NCBI GenBank assembly: GCA_000719695.1
Contig: JOHN01000096.1
Coordinates: 1-22,123, forward strand
Direction: 5' to 3'
Source: Streptomyces sp. NRRL F-6131
GTDB lineage: Bacteria; Actinomycetota; Actinomycetes; Streptomycetales; Streptomycetaceae
DNA: 22,123 bases
Shown here: positions 1 to 7,220 of the stretch, one piece after another
How the letters are laid out: the number at the start of each line of letters is the position of its first letter
Numbering within the stretch: position 1 is the first letter of the stretch
The notes under the pieces: model-generated
What the model was told of the DNA's origin: nothing
What the model saw: the letters and a program-made list of their open reading frames with translations, nothing else
Databases searched by the model: none
Translations under genes and position numbers: made by a program

Positions 1-1
1 C

Positions 2-187
2 GACGCCGCCTGGCGCCCCCTCTGGGAAAGCCGCACCGCCGGCCACCCCGGCGCCTACCTCGCCATCCAGAACGGCGGCAACCTCGTCGTCTACGCCGGC
101 AAGACCCCCCTCTGGTGGTCCAACTACCGCCCCGCCGGGACCGGCCCCACCGACCCCGAGTGCCGCCCGGGCCGCCTCTGCCCGTGA
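2..187 (+). CDS. Bulb-type lectin domain protein, C-terminal end (partial)
   Basis: The gene is cut by the left edge; only its last 61 codons are present, ending at the TGA at 185-187. The visible part reads AYLAIQNGGNLVVY and then WWSN, which fits one sugar-binding strand of the bulb-type (mannose-binding) lectin fold, consensus QxDxNxVxY, with Gly in place of the Asp. The C-terminus carries two Cys (CRPGRLC) that could form a disulfide, as expected for an exported protein. Such domains end many secreted actinomycete hydrolases and carbohydrate-binding proteins. The catalytic part and any signal peptide lie outside the window, so the full function cannot be given. Confidence 0.7.
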   Translation, partial: DAAWRPLWESRTAGHPGAYLAIQNGGNLVVYAGKTPLWWSNYRPAGTGPTDPECRPGRLCP

Positions 188-203
188 CCGCGCCGCCCGA
201 ACG

Positions 204-239
204 CGACCGCCCCGCCCGGGCTCCCGGGCGGGGCGGTCG
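204..239. terminator. Perfect 17-bp hairpin between convergent genes
   Basis: The arms 204-220 and 223-239 are exact reverse complements, separated by only two bases. It lies 16 bases after the lectin stop and 48 bases before the end of the convergent kinase gene. No T-tract follows, which is usual for high-GC actinomycete terminators. It could serve both strands. Confidence 0.8.
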
Positions 240-287
240 TGCAGCGGCGACCGTGTCCGGGGCGCGGACCTGCCGACCGGGCGTGAC

Positions 288-3200
288 CTACCGGTCGCCG
301 ATGCGGCGGGAGGTCCAGACCGCGAGGTAGCAGGCCAGGGGCAGCACCACCAGCAGCGCCGCCCAGAACGCGGCGTGGCCCCAGGGGTCGGCGAGGGTGC
401 GGAACAGGGGGGCGAGGACGGGGATGCGGAGGGCCTCCAGGGGGCCGAGGGGCGGGGGCCAGGCGCCGAGGACGACGGCGCCGACGGCGAACCAGGCCAG
501 CAGGCGGCGGGCCGCCCGGGGGATCGCGGACGCGGCGAGGAAGGTGAGGAAGGCCAGCAGCAGGAGGTAGTCGGCCTGGTAGGCGGCGCCGACCTGGCCG
601 GTGCCCCAGGACTCCGGGGTGGGGTGGTGGTCGCGGAGGACCACGGCCAGCCGGACCTCGACCGAGGCCCAGAGGAGGAGGGTCAGCACGACCGTCCCGC
701 CGAGCCAGAACAGCAGCCGGTCCCGGTAGCCGGCCCGGCCCGGGCGCCAACGCCGGGCCGCCGCGCCGTCGGCGCCGCCGCGGGCGCGCCGTCGGGCATC
801 GAGCCGGCGGCGGTCACCGGCGGCCCGTCGGTCGGCCTCGTGGGCCGGGGTGAGCAGCCAGCGCACCGAGCGGTCGTTGAGGACCAGGGCCAGGACGACG
901 GCCGCCGCGGCGCCCACCCCCGACCAGCTCCCCAGCCCGCCCTCGAACATCACCACGCGGTCGATCACCGGCTGCGGCGGCTCGAGCACCGTCATCGGCG
1001 GTCCGAGGTGCAGGTAGCCGACGGTGAAGGAGGCGGCACAGGCGAGGAACAGCATCCGTCGCCCGACCCGGCCCGGGAACGCCGCCACCGCGACGGCGGC
1101 CGCCAGGGCCGCGCCGAGCTGGCCGACGGTGCCGCGCGCGGCCAGCTCCCCGGCCGTCCGGAGCGGTCCGTCGAACGCGCCGCCGGGCGCCACGGCCGCG
1201 CCCTCCCCGGCGTCGACGGAGATCCGCCAGACGGCGCCCGCCCAGAGGGTGATACCGAGGGCGAGGAACAGCAGCACACCCGCGACCGCACGCCGGGGCA
1301 GCGCGCTGCGGGCGCCGCTCCACCAGGCGCGCAGGTCGGCCTTCCACGCCCCCCGGTTCCGGCCGGTCCGTGCACCACCGGCCCGCACGCTCCGCACCTG
1401 GAGCACGGCCGCCGCGGCCAGCACGCCCCGGCCGTCCGTCGTCGCCGGGTCTGCGGTGAGGGCCCGGCGGCGCAGGTCGGACCAGCTGCGGCGGAACCGC
1501 TCCCGCCCGCCGCGGCGCACCCGGCCCGCCACCGCGCCCGCCCCGTCGGCGACGGCCGCGACCGTGGCGTGGACCGGCACGGGCAGTCCGCCCAGCGGTC
1601 CCGGCAGGGCGGAGAGCCGCCGGACGACGGCGCGCCGCTGCCCGTCCGGCTGGAGGGTGAGCAGCAGCACCCAGCGGCGGGCGGTCTTGCGCTCGGCGGC
1701 GGTCAGGCGCCCGTCGCCGTTCCCGCCGTCGCGTCCGCCGAGGGTGCGGGCCTCGCGCTCGACCGTGTTCAGCACGGCCGTCAGGTCGGTGAGCCCGAGC
1801 AGTCGGGCGCAGGCCCGCTCCGGGCAGGCCGGGTGACCGCAGTGGAAGCGGGCGGCCAGCGCGGCCAGCCCGGCCGTGGCCAGCTCCTCGACGAAGGTCA
1901 GGGTGTCCGGCTGCTCGGCCACCTGGGCCAGCCCGGCCGCGTCCACCCGCCGGTCCCGCACGTGGGGGACGGCGTCCGGGATGAACGCCGCGCCGAGGGC
2001 CAGCACCGCCCGGGAGGCCGCCGCCGACTTCTCCGCGGGGGTGCCGCGTTCGACGTCCTTGAGGTAGTGCAGATCGAGGACGGTGTCCTTGACCTCGTCC
2101 CGCAGCCAGTCGCGCAGCCGCCGCGCCCCGCCGCTGACCAGCCAGGCCGCCGCGTCCGCGGAGCGTCCGAGCATCGCCCCGGCGAGGGCCGCCGGATCGT
2201 GGAAGTCCTCGCCCCGGAGAGCGATCGGGCGGTGCGCGGGTCCGACCGGCGGGGTGGGCGCGGGCGGCGGCGGGGCGGACCGGCTGCGGACCACCTCCGG
2301 GCTCTCGCCGTTCAGCCAGGCGCGGACCTGCGGCGCCGTCCAGCGGTCGGCCGGGTCCTTGGTGAAGAGGCCCTGGAGCAGCAGGTTCTGGCGCGCGTCC
2401 TGGACCGCGTCGAGGTTCACCTCGTCGTCGATCACCAGCCGGACCTGCAGCGCCTCGTCGCTGACCAGCCCGCCGTCCGCGCGCCGGTAGCGGCTCTCGC
2501 CGCTGAACACCTCGTAGAGGATGGTGCCGAGCGCCCACCAGGGCCCCGCCCGGTGGTTGTGGCCCGCGAGCTGTTCCGGTGCCATGTAGGCGACGGTGAC
2601 CTGCATGTCGGTGGAGAAGCGGCGGCTGGCGGTGAGCTTGGCGACGCCGCCGAAGTCGGCCACCACGAACTCGGTGGCGGAGCCGCCGTTCCGGCCGCCC
2701 TTGCGGACCAGGATGTTGGCGGGTTTGAAGTCGACCGGATTGCGCTCGATCGTGGTCTGCCAGAAGGCCAGCAGGTCGACCAGTTCGCGGATGATCCGGT
2801 CGGTCTCGCCCGGGCGGGCCAGGCGCTTCTGCGCGCGCAGCCCGGCGATGTGATCGGCCAGGGTGACGGGCAGGTACTCCATCGCCATCCAGTCGCAGAG
2901 CGCGCCCGCGTGCTCCACCTGGCCGTGGTCGAGGATCTCGGGGACGTGACGGCGGAACGCGGGGTCGCCGGCGAGGTGGGTGAGGAGTTCGGTGTCGGCC
3001 CGCACGCCCGGGTTGCCGACCTTCACGGCCGCTTCGCCACCGCCGTCGGCGCGCCGGACGTGCCAGACGGTGCCCTCGCTGCCGGAGCCGACCCGGCTGA
3101 GCGGGTGGTAGCGGTCGGTGAGGGCGGCGGGGAACTCGGCGGCGGGGTCGGTGGGCGAGGAGGACGGGCCGGGCGTGCCGGTGGCGCGGCGGGTGGCCGC

Positions 3201-3563
3201 GGAGGGGCTCCCTCCTGGCGACTGGAGGCGGGTGGGCGGGGTGGGGCCGGTGGGGCCGCCCGGTCGCTGGACGCGGGTGCGCGGGCCGGGGACGGTGCCG
3301 CCGGGACTGCCTGCACTGCCTGAACTGCCTGGACTGCCGGCTCCGCCGGGGCTGCCCGGGGTCGGGGGGCGGCCCGCGGCGGGCCTCTGGACGCGGGTGG
3401 GCGGGCCGGCCGGGCCGGCGGGGGTGCCGCCCGCCGTCGGGTCCGGGTCCGGCTTCGGGGGCTGCTGGGCCCGGTTCTTCCCCTGGCCCTGGCCCTGGCC
3501 CTTGGCCGGACCGCGCCCCTGCTTGCGGGTGGGCGGGCCCGGCTCCGGCGGTGTGTCGGCCAT
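288..3563 (-). CDS. Membrane-anchored Ser/Thr protein kinase with Pro/Gly-rich N-terminus
   Basis: This predicted protein has 1091 residues. The ATG at 3563 is chosen because GAGGAG lies about 10 bases upstream. Residues 1-145 are Pro/Gly/Gln-rich and disordered-looking, with repeats of the form TRxQ at T12, T56, T96 and T111. Residues 152-420 form a Hanks-type kinase domain: glycine loop GSGSEG (159-164), Lys in AVKV (181), catalytic loop VDFKPAN (277-283, D278), DFG (303-305) and APE (328-330). The usual HRD is PVD, so His and Arg are missing although Asp, Lys and Asn are kept. Residues 450-740 are unassigned and include a Cys/His cluster (H574, C575, H577, C580, C585). About eight hydrophobic segments follow (near 758-779, 813-830, 836-855, 880-896, 948-968, 998-1013, 1020-1036 and 1063-1083). 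The gene is last in the operon, 29 bases after the FHA gene, whose product is a likely phospho-reader. Kinase assignment is firm; substrate is unknown. Confidence 0.9.
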   Translation of the reverse strand: MADTPPEPGPPTRKQGRGPAKGQGQGQGKNRAQQPPKPDPDPTAGGTPAGPAGPPTRVQRPAAGRPPTPGSPGGAGSPGSSGSAGSPGGTVPGPRTRVQRPGGPTGPTPPTRLQSPGGSPSAATRRATGTPGPSSSPTDPAAEFPAALTDRYHPLSRVGSGSEGTVWHVRRADGGGEAAVKVGNPGVRADTELLTHLAGDPAFRRHVPEILDHGQVEHAGALCDWMAMEYLPVTLADHIAGLRAQKRLARPGETDRIIRELVDLLAFWQTTIERNPVDFKPANILVRKGGRNGGSATEFVVADFGGVAKLTASRRFSTDMQVTVAYMAPEQLAGHNHRAGPWWALGTILYEVFSGESRYRRADGGLVSDEALQVRLVIDDEVNLDAVQDARQNLLLQGLFTKDPADRWTAPQVRAWLNGESPEVVRSRSAPPPPAPTPPVGPAHRPIALRGEDFHDPAALAGAMLGRSADAAAWLVSGGARRLRDWLRDEVKDTVLDLHYLKDVERGTPAEKSAAASRAVLALGAAFIPDAVPHVRDRRVDAAGLAQVAEQPDTLTFVEELATAGLAALAARFHCGHPACPERACARLLGLTDLTAVLNTVEREARTLGGRDGGNGDGRLTAAERKTARRWVLLLTLQPDGQRRAVVRRLSALPGPLGGLPVPVHATVAAVADGAGAVAGRVRRGGRERFRRSWSDLRRRALTADPATTDGRGVLAAAAVLQVRSVRAGGARTGRNRGAWKADLRAWWSGARSALPRRAVAGVLLFLALGITLWAGAVWRISVDAGEGAAVAPGGAFDGPLRTAGELAARGTVGQLGAALAAAVAVAAFPGRVGRRMLFLACAASFTVGYLHLGPPMTVLEPPQPVIDRVVMFEGGLGSWSGVGAAAAVVLALVLNDRSVRWLLTPAHEADRRAAGDRRRLDARRRARGGADGAAARRWRPGRAGYRDRLLFWLGGTVVLTLLLWASVEVRLAVVLRDHHPTPESWGTGQVGAAYQADYLLLLAFLTFLAASAIPRAARRLLAWFAVGAVVLGAWPPPLGPLEALRIPVLAPLFRTLADPWGHAAFWAALLVVLPLACYLAVWTSRRIGDR

Positions 3564-3592
3564 CGCGCCGTTCTCCTCCTCGCGGCCCCGGC

Positions 3593-4306
3593 TCACCGGG
3601 GAGCACCGAACTCGTCGATCTCGACCACCTGGACGTCGACGTCCATCGCGAACCGCAGCCGGTTCCCCGGCCCGATCCGGGTGGGCCGGTCGATCCGGCG
3701 GCCGTCGACGAAGGTGCCGTTGGTCGAACCCAGGTCCTCGACGTACAGCGCGCCGTCGATCCAGCGCAGCCGCGCGTGGTGCCGGGAGAGCTGGTCGAGG
3801 CCGGCCAGGCCGGGGATCGCGGCGCAGTCGGGCTCGTCGCGACCGATGGCCAGTCCGCCGCCCCCGCGCTGGTGTTCGCCGCGGACGGGCAGCAGGGCCC
3901 CGGCGACCACCAGGGCCAGCCGGACCACCGGCGGGCGGGCGGGCCCCGGCTGCACCGGTGTCCGCGGTTGCGCCTGCCGGCGGGGGTGGGTCTGCGGCCC
4001 GGGCCGCTCGGGTCGGCCGGGGCGTCGCACCGGCTGCGGCGGTTCGGTCGGTCGGGGCGGGCGGTCCGGGCGTGCCGGGCGGGTGGCGGCCTCCGGGTCG
4101 GTGGCCGGAGGGGGTCCGGCGGACGGTGCGTCGACGGCCGGTCGCGCGTCCTCGGGCGACGGTACGTGGTCGGCCGGCGGTGCGTCCTCGACCGGGTCGT
4201 GGCGCTCCAGTTGCTGGAACATGTGCACCTGGCAGTACCCCCGGGTGGCGGAGGTCGGACACTCCCCCGGCGCTCCCACCGGGCAGCGGTAGATCACGGT
4301 CGCCAC
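3593..4306 (-). CDS. FHA domain protein with N-terminal Cys/His cluster
   Basis: The predicted protein has 237 residues. The GTG at 4306 is preceded by GGGAGA at a suitable distance. The N-terminus has C8, C16, C25 and H28 in a short span, which could bind zinc. Residues about 30-140 are rich in Pro, Arg and Glu with no recognisable fold. The C-terminal third is an FHA domain with IGRDEPD, LSRHHARL and GSTNGTFVDGRRI, the residues that bind phosphothreonine. The gene overlaps the radical-SAM gene by 13 bases and is followed by the kinase gene, so it probably reads kinase output. The Cys/His cluster may recruit another operon protein; that is inference. FHA assignment is firm. Confidence 0.9.
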   Translation of the reverse strand: MATVIYRCPVGAPGECPTSATRGYCQVHMFQQLERHDPVEDAPPADHVPSPEDARPAVDAPSAGPPPATDPEAATRPARPDRPPRPTEPPQPVRRPGRPERPGPQTHPRRQAQPRTPVQPGPARPPVVRLALVVAGALLPVRGEHQRGGGGLAIGRDEPDCAAIPGLAGLDQLSRHHARLRWIDGALYVEDLGSTNGTFVDGRRIDRPTRIGPGNRLRFAMDVDVQVVEIDEFGAPR

Positions 4307-5034
4307 GAGGTCTCCCGAAGGGTCACGCCGCGTCGGACCAGGTCGCGTTCGATCCGGCCCAGGTCGCCGGGGCGCGGCACCCCGATCACCCGGACCTCCC
4401 CCTCGCTCACCCGCACCTGGAGTTCGGGCCGCTCGGGCCGGTGCTCCAGGTACGGCGCGTACCGCTCGCGGCCGAGCGCGGTGCGGGTGATCAGACGCTG
4501 GTTGGCCGAGCCGCGCCAGGCGAGCCGGGTGGGCTGCCCGGCCCGGTAGCGGCCGGTGATCACCGCGTCGGCGCCGTCCAGCGCGGCGGCGGTGGCCGGG
4601 TCGGCGGCGAGTTCCTCCGGCTCCCAGCCCGTGTACACCAGCAGGTCGGCCTCCCGGCCGGCCCGGCGGCGTTCGGTGTCGGCGGCGGCGAGCAGCGCGG
4701 CGAGGGCGGCGGGCTGCTCCAGCGGTTCGCCGCCGCTGACGGTGAGGCCGTCGAGGCCGTCGGCGAGCGCGGCGCGCCACAGCCCGGCGAACCGCTCCAC
4801 GGTCAACTCCCGTCCGCCGGTGGCCTCCCAGGTGTGCCGGGACATGCAGCCGGGGCAGGCCAGGGTGCACCCCTGGAACCAGACGCCGAGCCGTCGACCG
4901 GGCCCGAGGGAGGTCACCGGCCGGTAGACCTGTCCGACCCGGGCCGTGATCGGTCCGGCGGCCGGGCCGGTCGGGCCGACCCGGACGGCGGAGGGGTCGG
5001 CCCGGACGGCGCCGTCCGTGCTCGGCCCGGTCAC
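4294..5034 (-). CDS. Radical-SAM / 4Fe-4S activase-like protein (NrdG/PflA type)
   Basis: The predicted protein has 246 residues. It starts at GTG 5034, which overlaps the ATPase stop as GTGA. The motif CTLACPGC (C56, C60, C63) is the CX3CX2C cluster site of radical-SAM enzymes, preceded by the GVWFQG stretch seen in NrdG/PflA-type activases. LTVSGGEPLEQ (GGEP 101-104) is the SAM-amine contact. The length fits a short activase with an incomplete barrel. Known members generate a glycyl radical on a partner enzyme such as anaerobic ribonucleotide reductase or pyruvate formate-lyase, but no such partner is encoded here. Within this operon it may modify one of the other products, or use its cluster as a redox sensor. 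Family is sure; substrate is unknown. Confidence 0.87.
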   Translation of the reverse strand: MTGPSTDGAVRADPSAVRVGPTGPAAGPITARVGQVYRPVTSLGPGRRLGVWFQGCTLACPGCMSRHTWEATGGRELTVERFAGLWRAALADGLDGLTVSGGEPLEQPAALAALLAAADTERRRAGREADLLVYTGWEPEELAADPATAAALDGADAVITGRYRAGQPTRLAWRGSANQRLITRTALGRERYAPYLEHRPERPELQVRVSEGEVRVIGVPRPGDLGRIERDLVRRGVTLRETSWRP

Positions 5035-7220
5035 CGCTCGACCTCCAGCCGGTAGCCCTCCCCGTCCCCGTCGCCCTCGATCGCGAGGACCTGGAGGCGT
5101 TCACCGCGGCGCGGCGGGGTCCGGAAGACCTCCTTGGCGAGCGGGTTGACCAGCGCCGACTCGACGGCGGTCAGCACGCCGCGACCGCCGTGGTCGAGCC
5201 GCCGGGTCGCCTCGACCCGCAGCACCTCCCAGGCGTCGTCGGCGAGGGTCAGCTCGGCGCCGTGGGTCTCCAGGACGCGGCCCGCGACGGAGGCGATGGC
5301 CTTGTCGAGGATCTGCGGCACCCACTTCTCCTGCATGAAGTCCATGGGGATGAAGTTGTCGCCGAAGCGGTTGCGCAGTTCGGGTCGTTTGATCGTGTCG
5401 TTGAAGAACAGGTCGAAGGCCTCGCGCAGGGCCTGACGCACCATCACCGGATCGTCGTGCCTGCTCAGCTGGCGCCGACTGCTCCGTGGCGCGTCGCCGG
5501 GGGCACCGGAGGCCGCTCCGGTCCGCCCGTCCGCCGGGCCGCCCTCCGCGCCTCCGGCCGTCCCCCCGGCGGTGTCCGCGCCGACCGGGGAACCGGCACC
5601 GGCGCCGTCGTTCGCCGCTCCGCCGACCGCGCTGACGGCGATGCCGAGGTTCGAGGTGAAGATCAGCACGCACTCGGTGAAGTAGACGGTGGCGCCGCGG
5701 CCGTCGGTGAGCCGGCCGTCCTCCAGGATCTGGAGGAAGAGGTCGAACAGTCGCGGGTTGGCCTTGTCGATCTCGTCGAAGAGCAGCACGCTCATCGGGT
5801 TGGCCCGGACGGCGTTGGTGAGTTCACCGCCCGCGTCGTGGCCGACGAAGCCCGGCGGGGCGCCGATCAGACGGTCCCGGGCGTGCTCCTCGGCGAACTC
5901 GCTCATGTCGAAGCGGATCGGTCGGGCGTCCTTGCCGAGGATCATCTCCGCGACGCCCTTGGCCAGTTCGGTCTTGCCGACACCGGTCGGGCCGGAGAGG
6001 AAGAGCGTGCCGCGCGGCCGGCTGGGCGAGCTGGACGCCTGGGCGCCGTTCAGCCCGGCCGCCGAACGCATGAAGATCTCCAGGGTGCGGCGCACGGCGT
6101 GCGGCTGCCCGATCACCTTGCCGTTGAGGAACTCCTCACCGGAGGCGATGCGTTCGCGCAGTTCGGCGGTGGCCCAGGGGTTGTCGAGCACGCCGATCCG
6201 GTAGAGCCGGGCGGCCTCGTCGAGCCGCTGCACCGGCAGGCTCCGGTCCAGGGCCATCCGGCCGATCGCCATCACCTCCGAACTCCCCATGCCGTGCGAG
6301 GAGTCGGCGAGCGCCTTGGCCGCCGTCACGGTCTCGGCCTCGGTGAGGGCCGGTCCGCCGGTGGCCGCCTGGTAGCGGGAGAGCCCGCCGACCACGTGCC
6401 GGGCGGCGGCGAGCCGCTGGTCGTGCGGCGGCTGCGGCACGTTGATCACCCGCACGGCGCGGCTGCCGACCGCGAACTCGCGCGGCAGGTCCTCCTGCCG
6501 TTCGACCACCCAGAACACCGTGTTGTACGGGGTGACGGCGCTCGCGCCCTGAACGGGCCGGGCGGTGTGGCCCAACTCCTCGGCGGCCGCGAACAGCCGG
6601 GCGGCCTCGCCCGCGACGGGCGCCTGCGGCGAGCCGAGCCGGCCGGCGTACGGGACGACCAGGCCGATCGGCGGGCCGGGGTGGTGGACCACGCCCACCA
6701 TCGCGTCACGCAGGCGGTCCAGCATCTCCGGCTCGTCGTCGTCATCGCCGCCGCCCCCGTGGCCGCCGGGGCCGTTCGCGCCCGAACCCCCCTGGCTGCG
6801 GTGCCACTTCTCGTCGCGTTCGGCGAACTCGCGGATCACCTGGGGCACTTGGTCGAGGGTCGCGCTCAGCCGCATCAGGACGATGTGCTCGTGGACCTGG
6901 TCGAGGAAGGCCAGCGCGCCGTAGCCGCGCGCGCTGCAGATCGACTCGATCACCCCGCCGAGGGTGTACGGCGCGAGCGTCGTGCTGCTGCCGGCCGCGT
7001 GGTCGTCCGGCAGCAGGTACTGGTCCCGGACGTTCCCGGTGAGCAGCACCTGCGGGTAGACGGTGAGCGCCATGTCCAGTTCGCGGATCCAACTGGGCGT
7101 CACCGGCACCGGGTCGACCCGGTCGCCGGACTGCCCGGGCCCGGGCGGCGGCGCGTCCCCGGGCGGCGGCGCGTCCTTGCGCAGGCCGGCCGGCCCGTCG
7201 CCCCGGTGCTCAGCGCTCAC
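5031..7220 (-). CDS. ClpB-like AAA+ ATPase with degenerate first ATPase module
   Basis: The predicted protein has 729 residues. GTG 7220 is chosen for the AGGAG about 9 bases upstream and the 11-base overlap with the previous gene. Residues 40-290 look like an AAA module (LLTGNVRDQYLL near 60-70, sensor-like TVFWVVERQEDLP near 234-246) but have no GxxxxGK[ST]. Residues about 360-530 match the second ring of ClpB/ClpA: GQPHAV, Walker A GPTGVGKT (410-417), pore-loop-like PPGFVGHDAGG (456-465) with Phe for the usual Tyr, Walker B VLLFDE (478-483) and sensor TSN (522-524). A Gly/Ala/Ser-rich insert of about 60 residues follows, then the Arg-finger region RPELRNRFGD (612-621) and sensor-2 GGRG (678-681). 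It probably remodels or unfolds protein partners by threading. Tight coupling to radical-SAM, FHA and kinase genes suggests phosphorylation-controlled remodelling. Confidence 0.9.
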   Translation of the reverse strand: MSAEHRGDGPAGLRKDAPPPGDAPPPGPGQSGDRVDPVPVTPSWIRELDMALTVYPQVLLTGNVRDQYLLPDDHAAGSSTTLAPYTLGGVIESICSARGYGALAFLDQVHEHIVLMRLSATLDQVPQVIREFAERDEKWHRSQGGSGANGPGGHGGGGDDDDEPEMLDRLRDAMVGVVHHPGPPIGLVVPYAGRLGSPQAPVAGEAARLFAAAEELGHTARPVQGASAVTPYNTVFWVVERQEDLPREFAVGSRAVRVINVPQPPHDQRLAAARHVVGGLSRYQAATGGPALTEAETVTAAKALADSSHGMGSSEVMAIGRMALDRSLPVQRLDEAARLYRIGVLDNPWATAELRERIASGEEFLNGKVIGQPHAVRRTLEIFMRSAAGLNGAQASSSPSRPRGTLFLSGPTGVGKTELAKGVAEMILGKDARPIRFDMSEFAEEHARDRLIGAPPGFVGHDAGGELTNAVRANPMSVLLFDEIDKANPRLFDLFLQILEDGRLTDGRGATVYFTECVLIFTSNLGIAVSAVGGAANDGAGAGSPVGADTAGGTAGGAEGGPADGRTGAASGAPGDAPRSSRRQLSRHDDPVMVRQALREAFDLFFNDTIKRPELRNRFGDNFIPMDFMQEKWVPQILDKAIASVAGRVLETHGAELTLADDAWEVLRVEATRRLDHGGRGVLTAVESALVNPLAKEVFRTPPRRGERLQVLAIEGDGDGEGYRLEVER

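Noticed and set aside
375..3323. Plus-strand open frame of 982 codons opposite the kinase gene
   Set aside because: It is a shadow of high third-position GC in the kinase gene. The translation is Gly/Arg/Pro-rich without any domain, while the opposite strand has clear kinase motifs.
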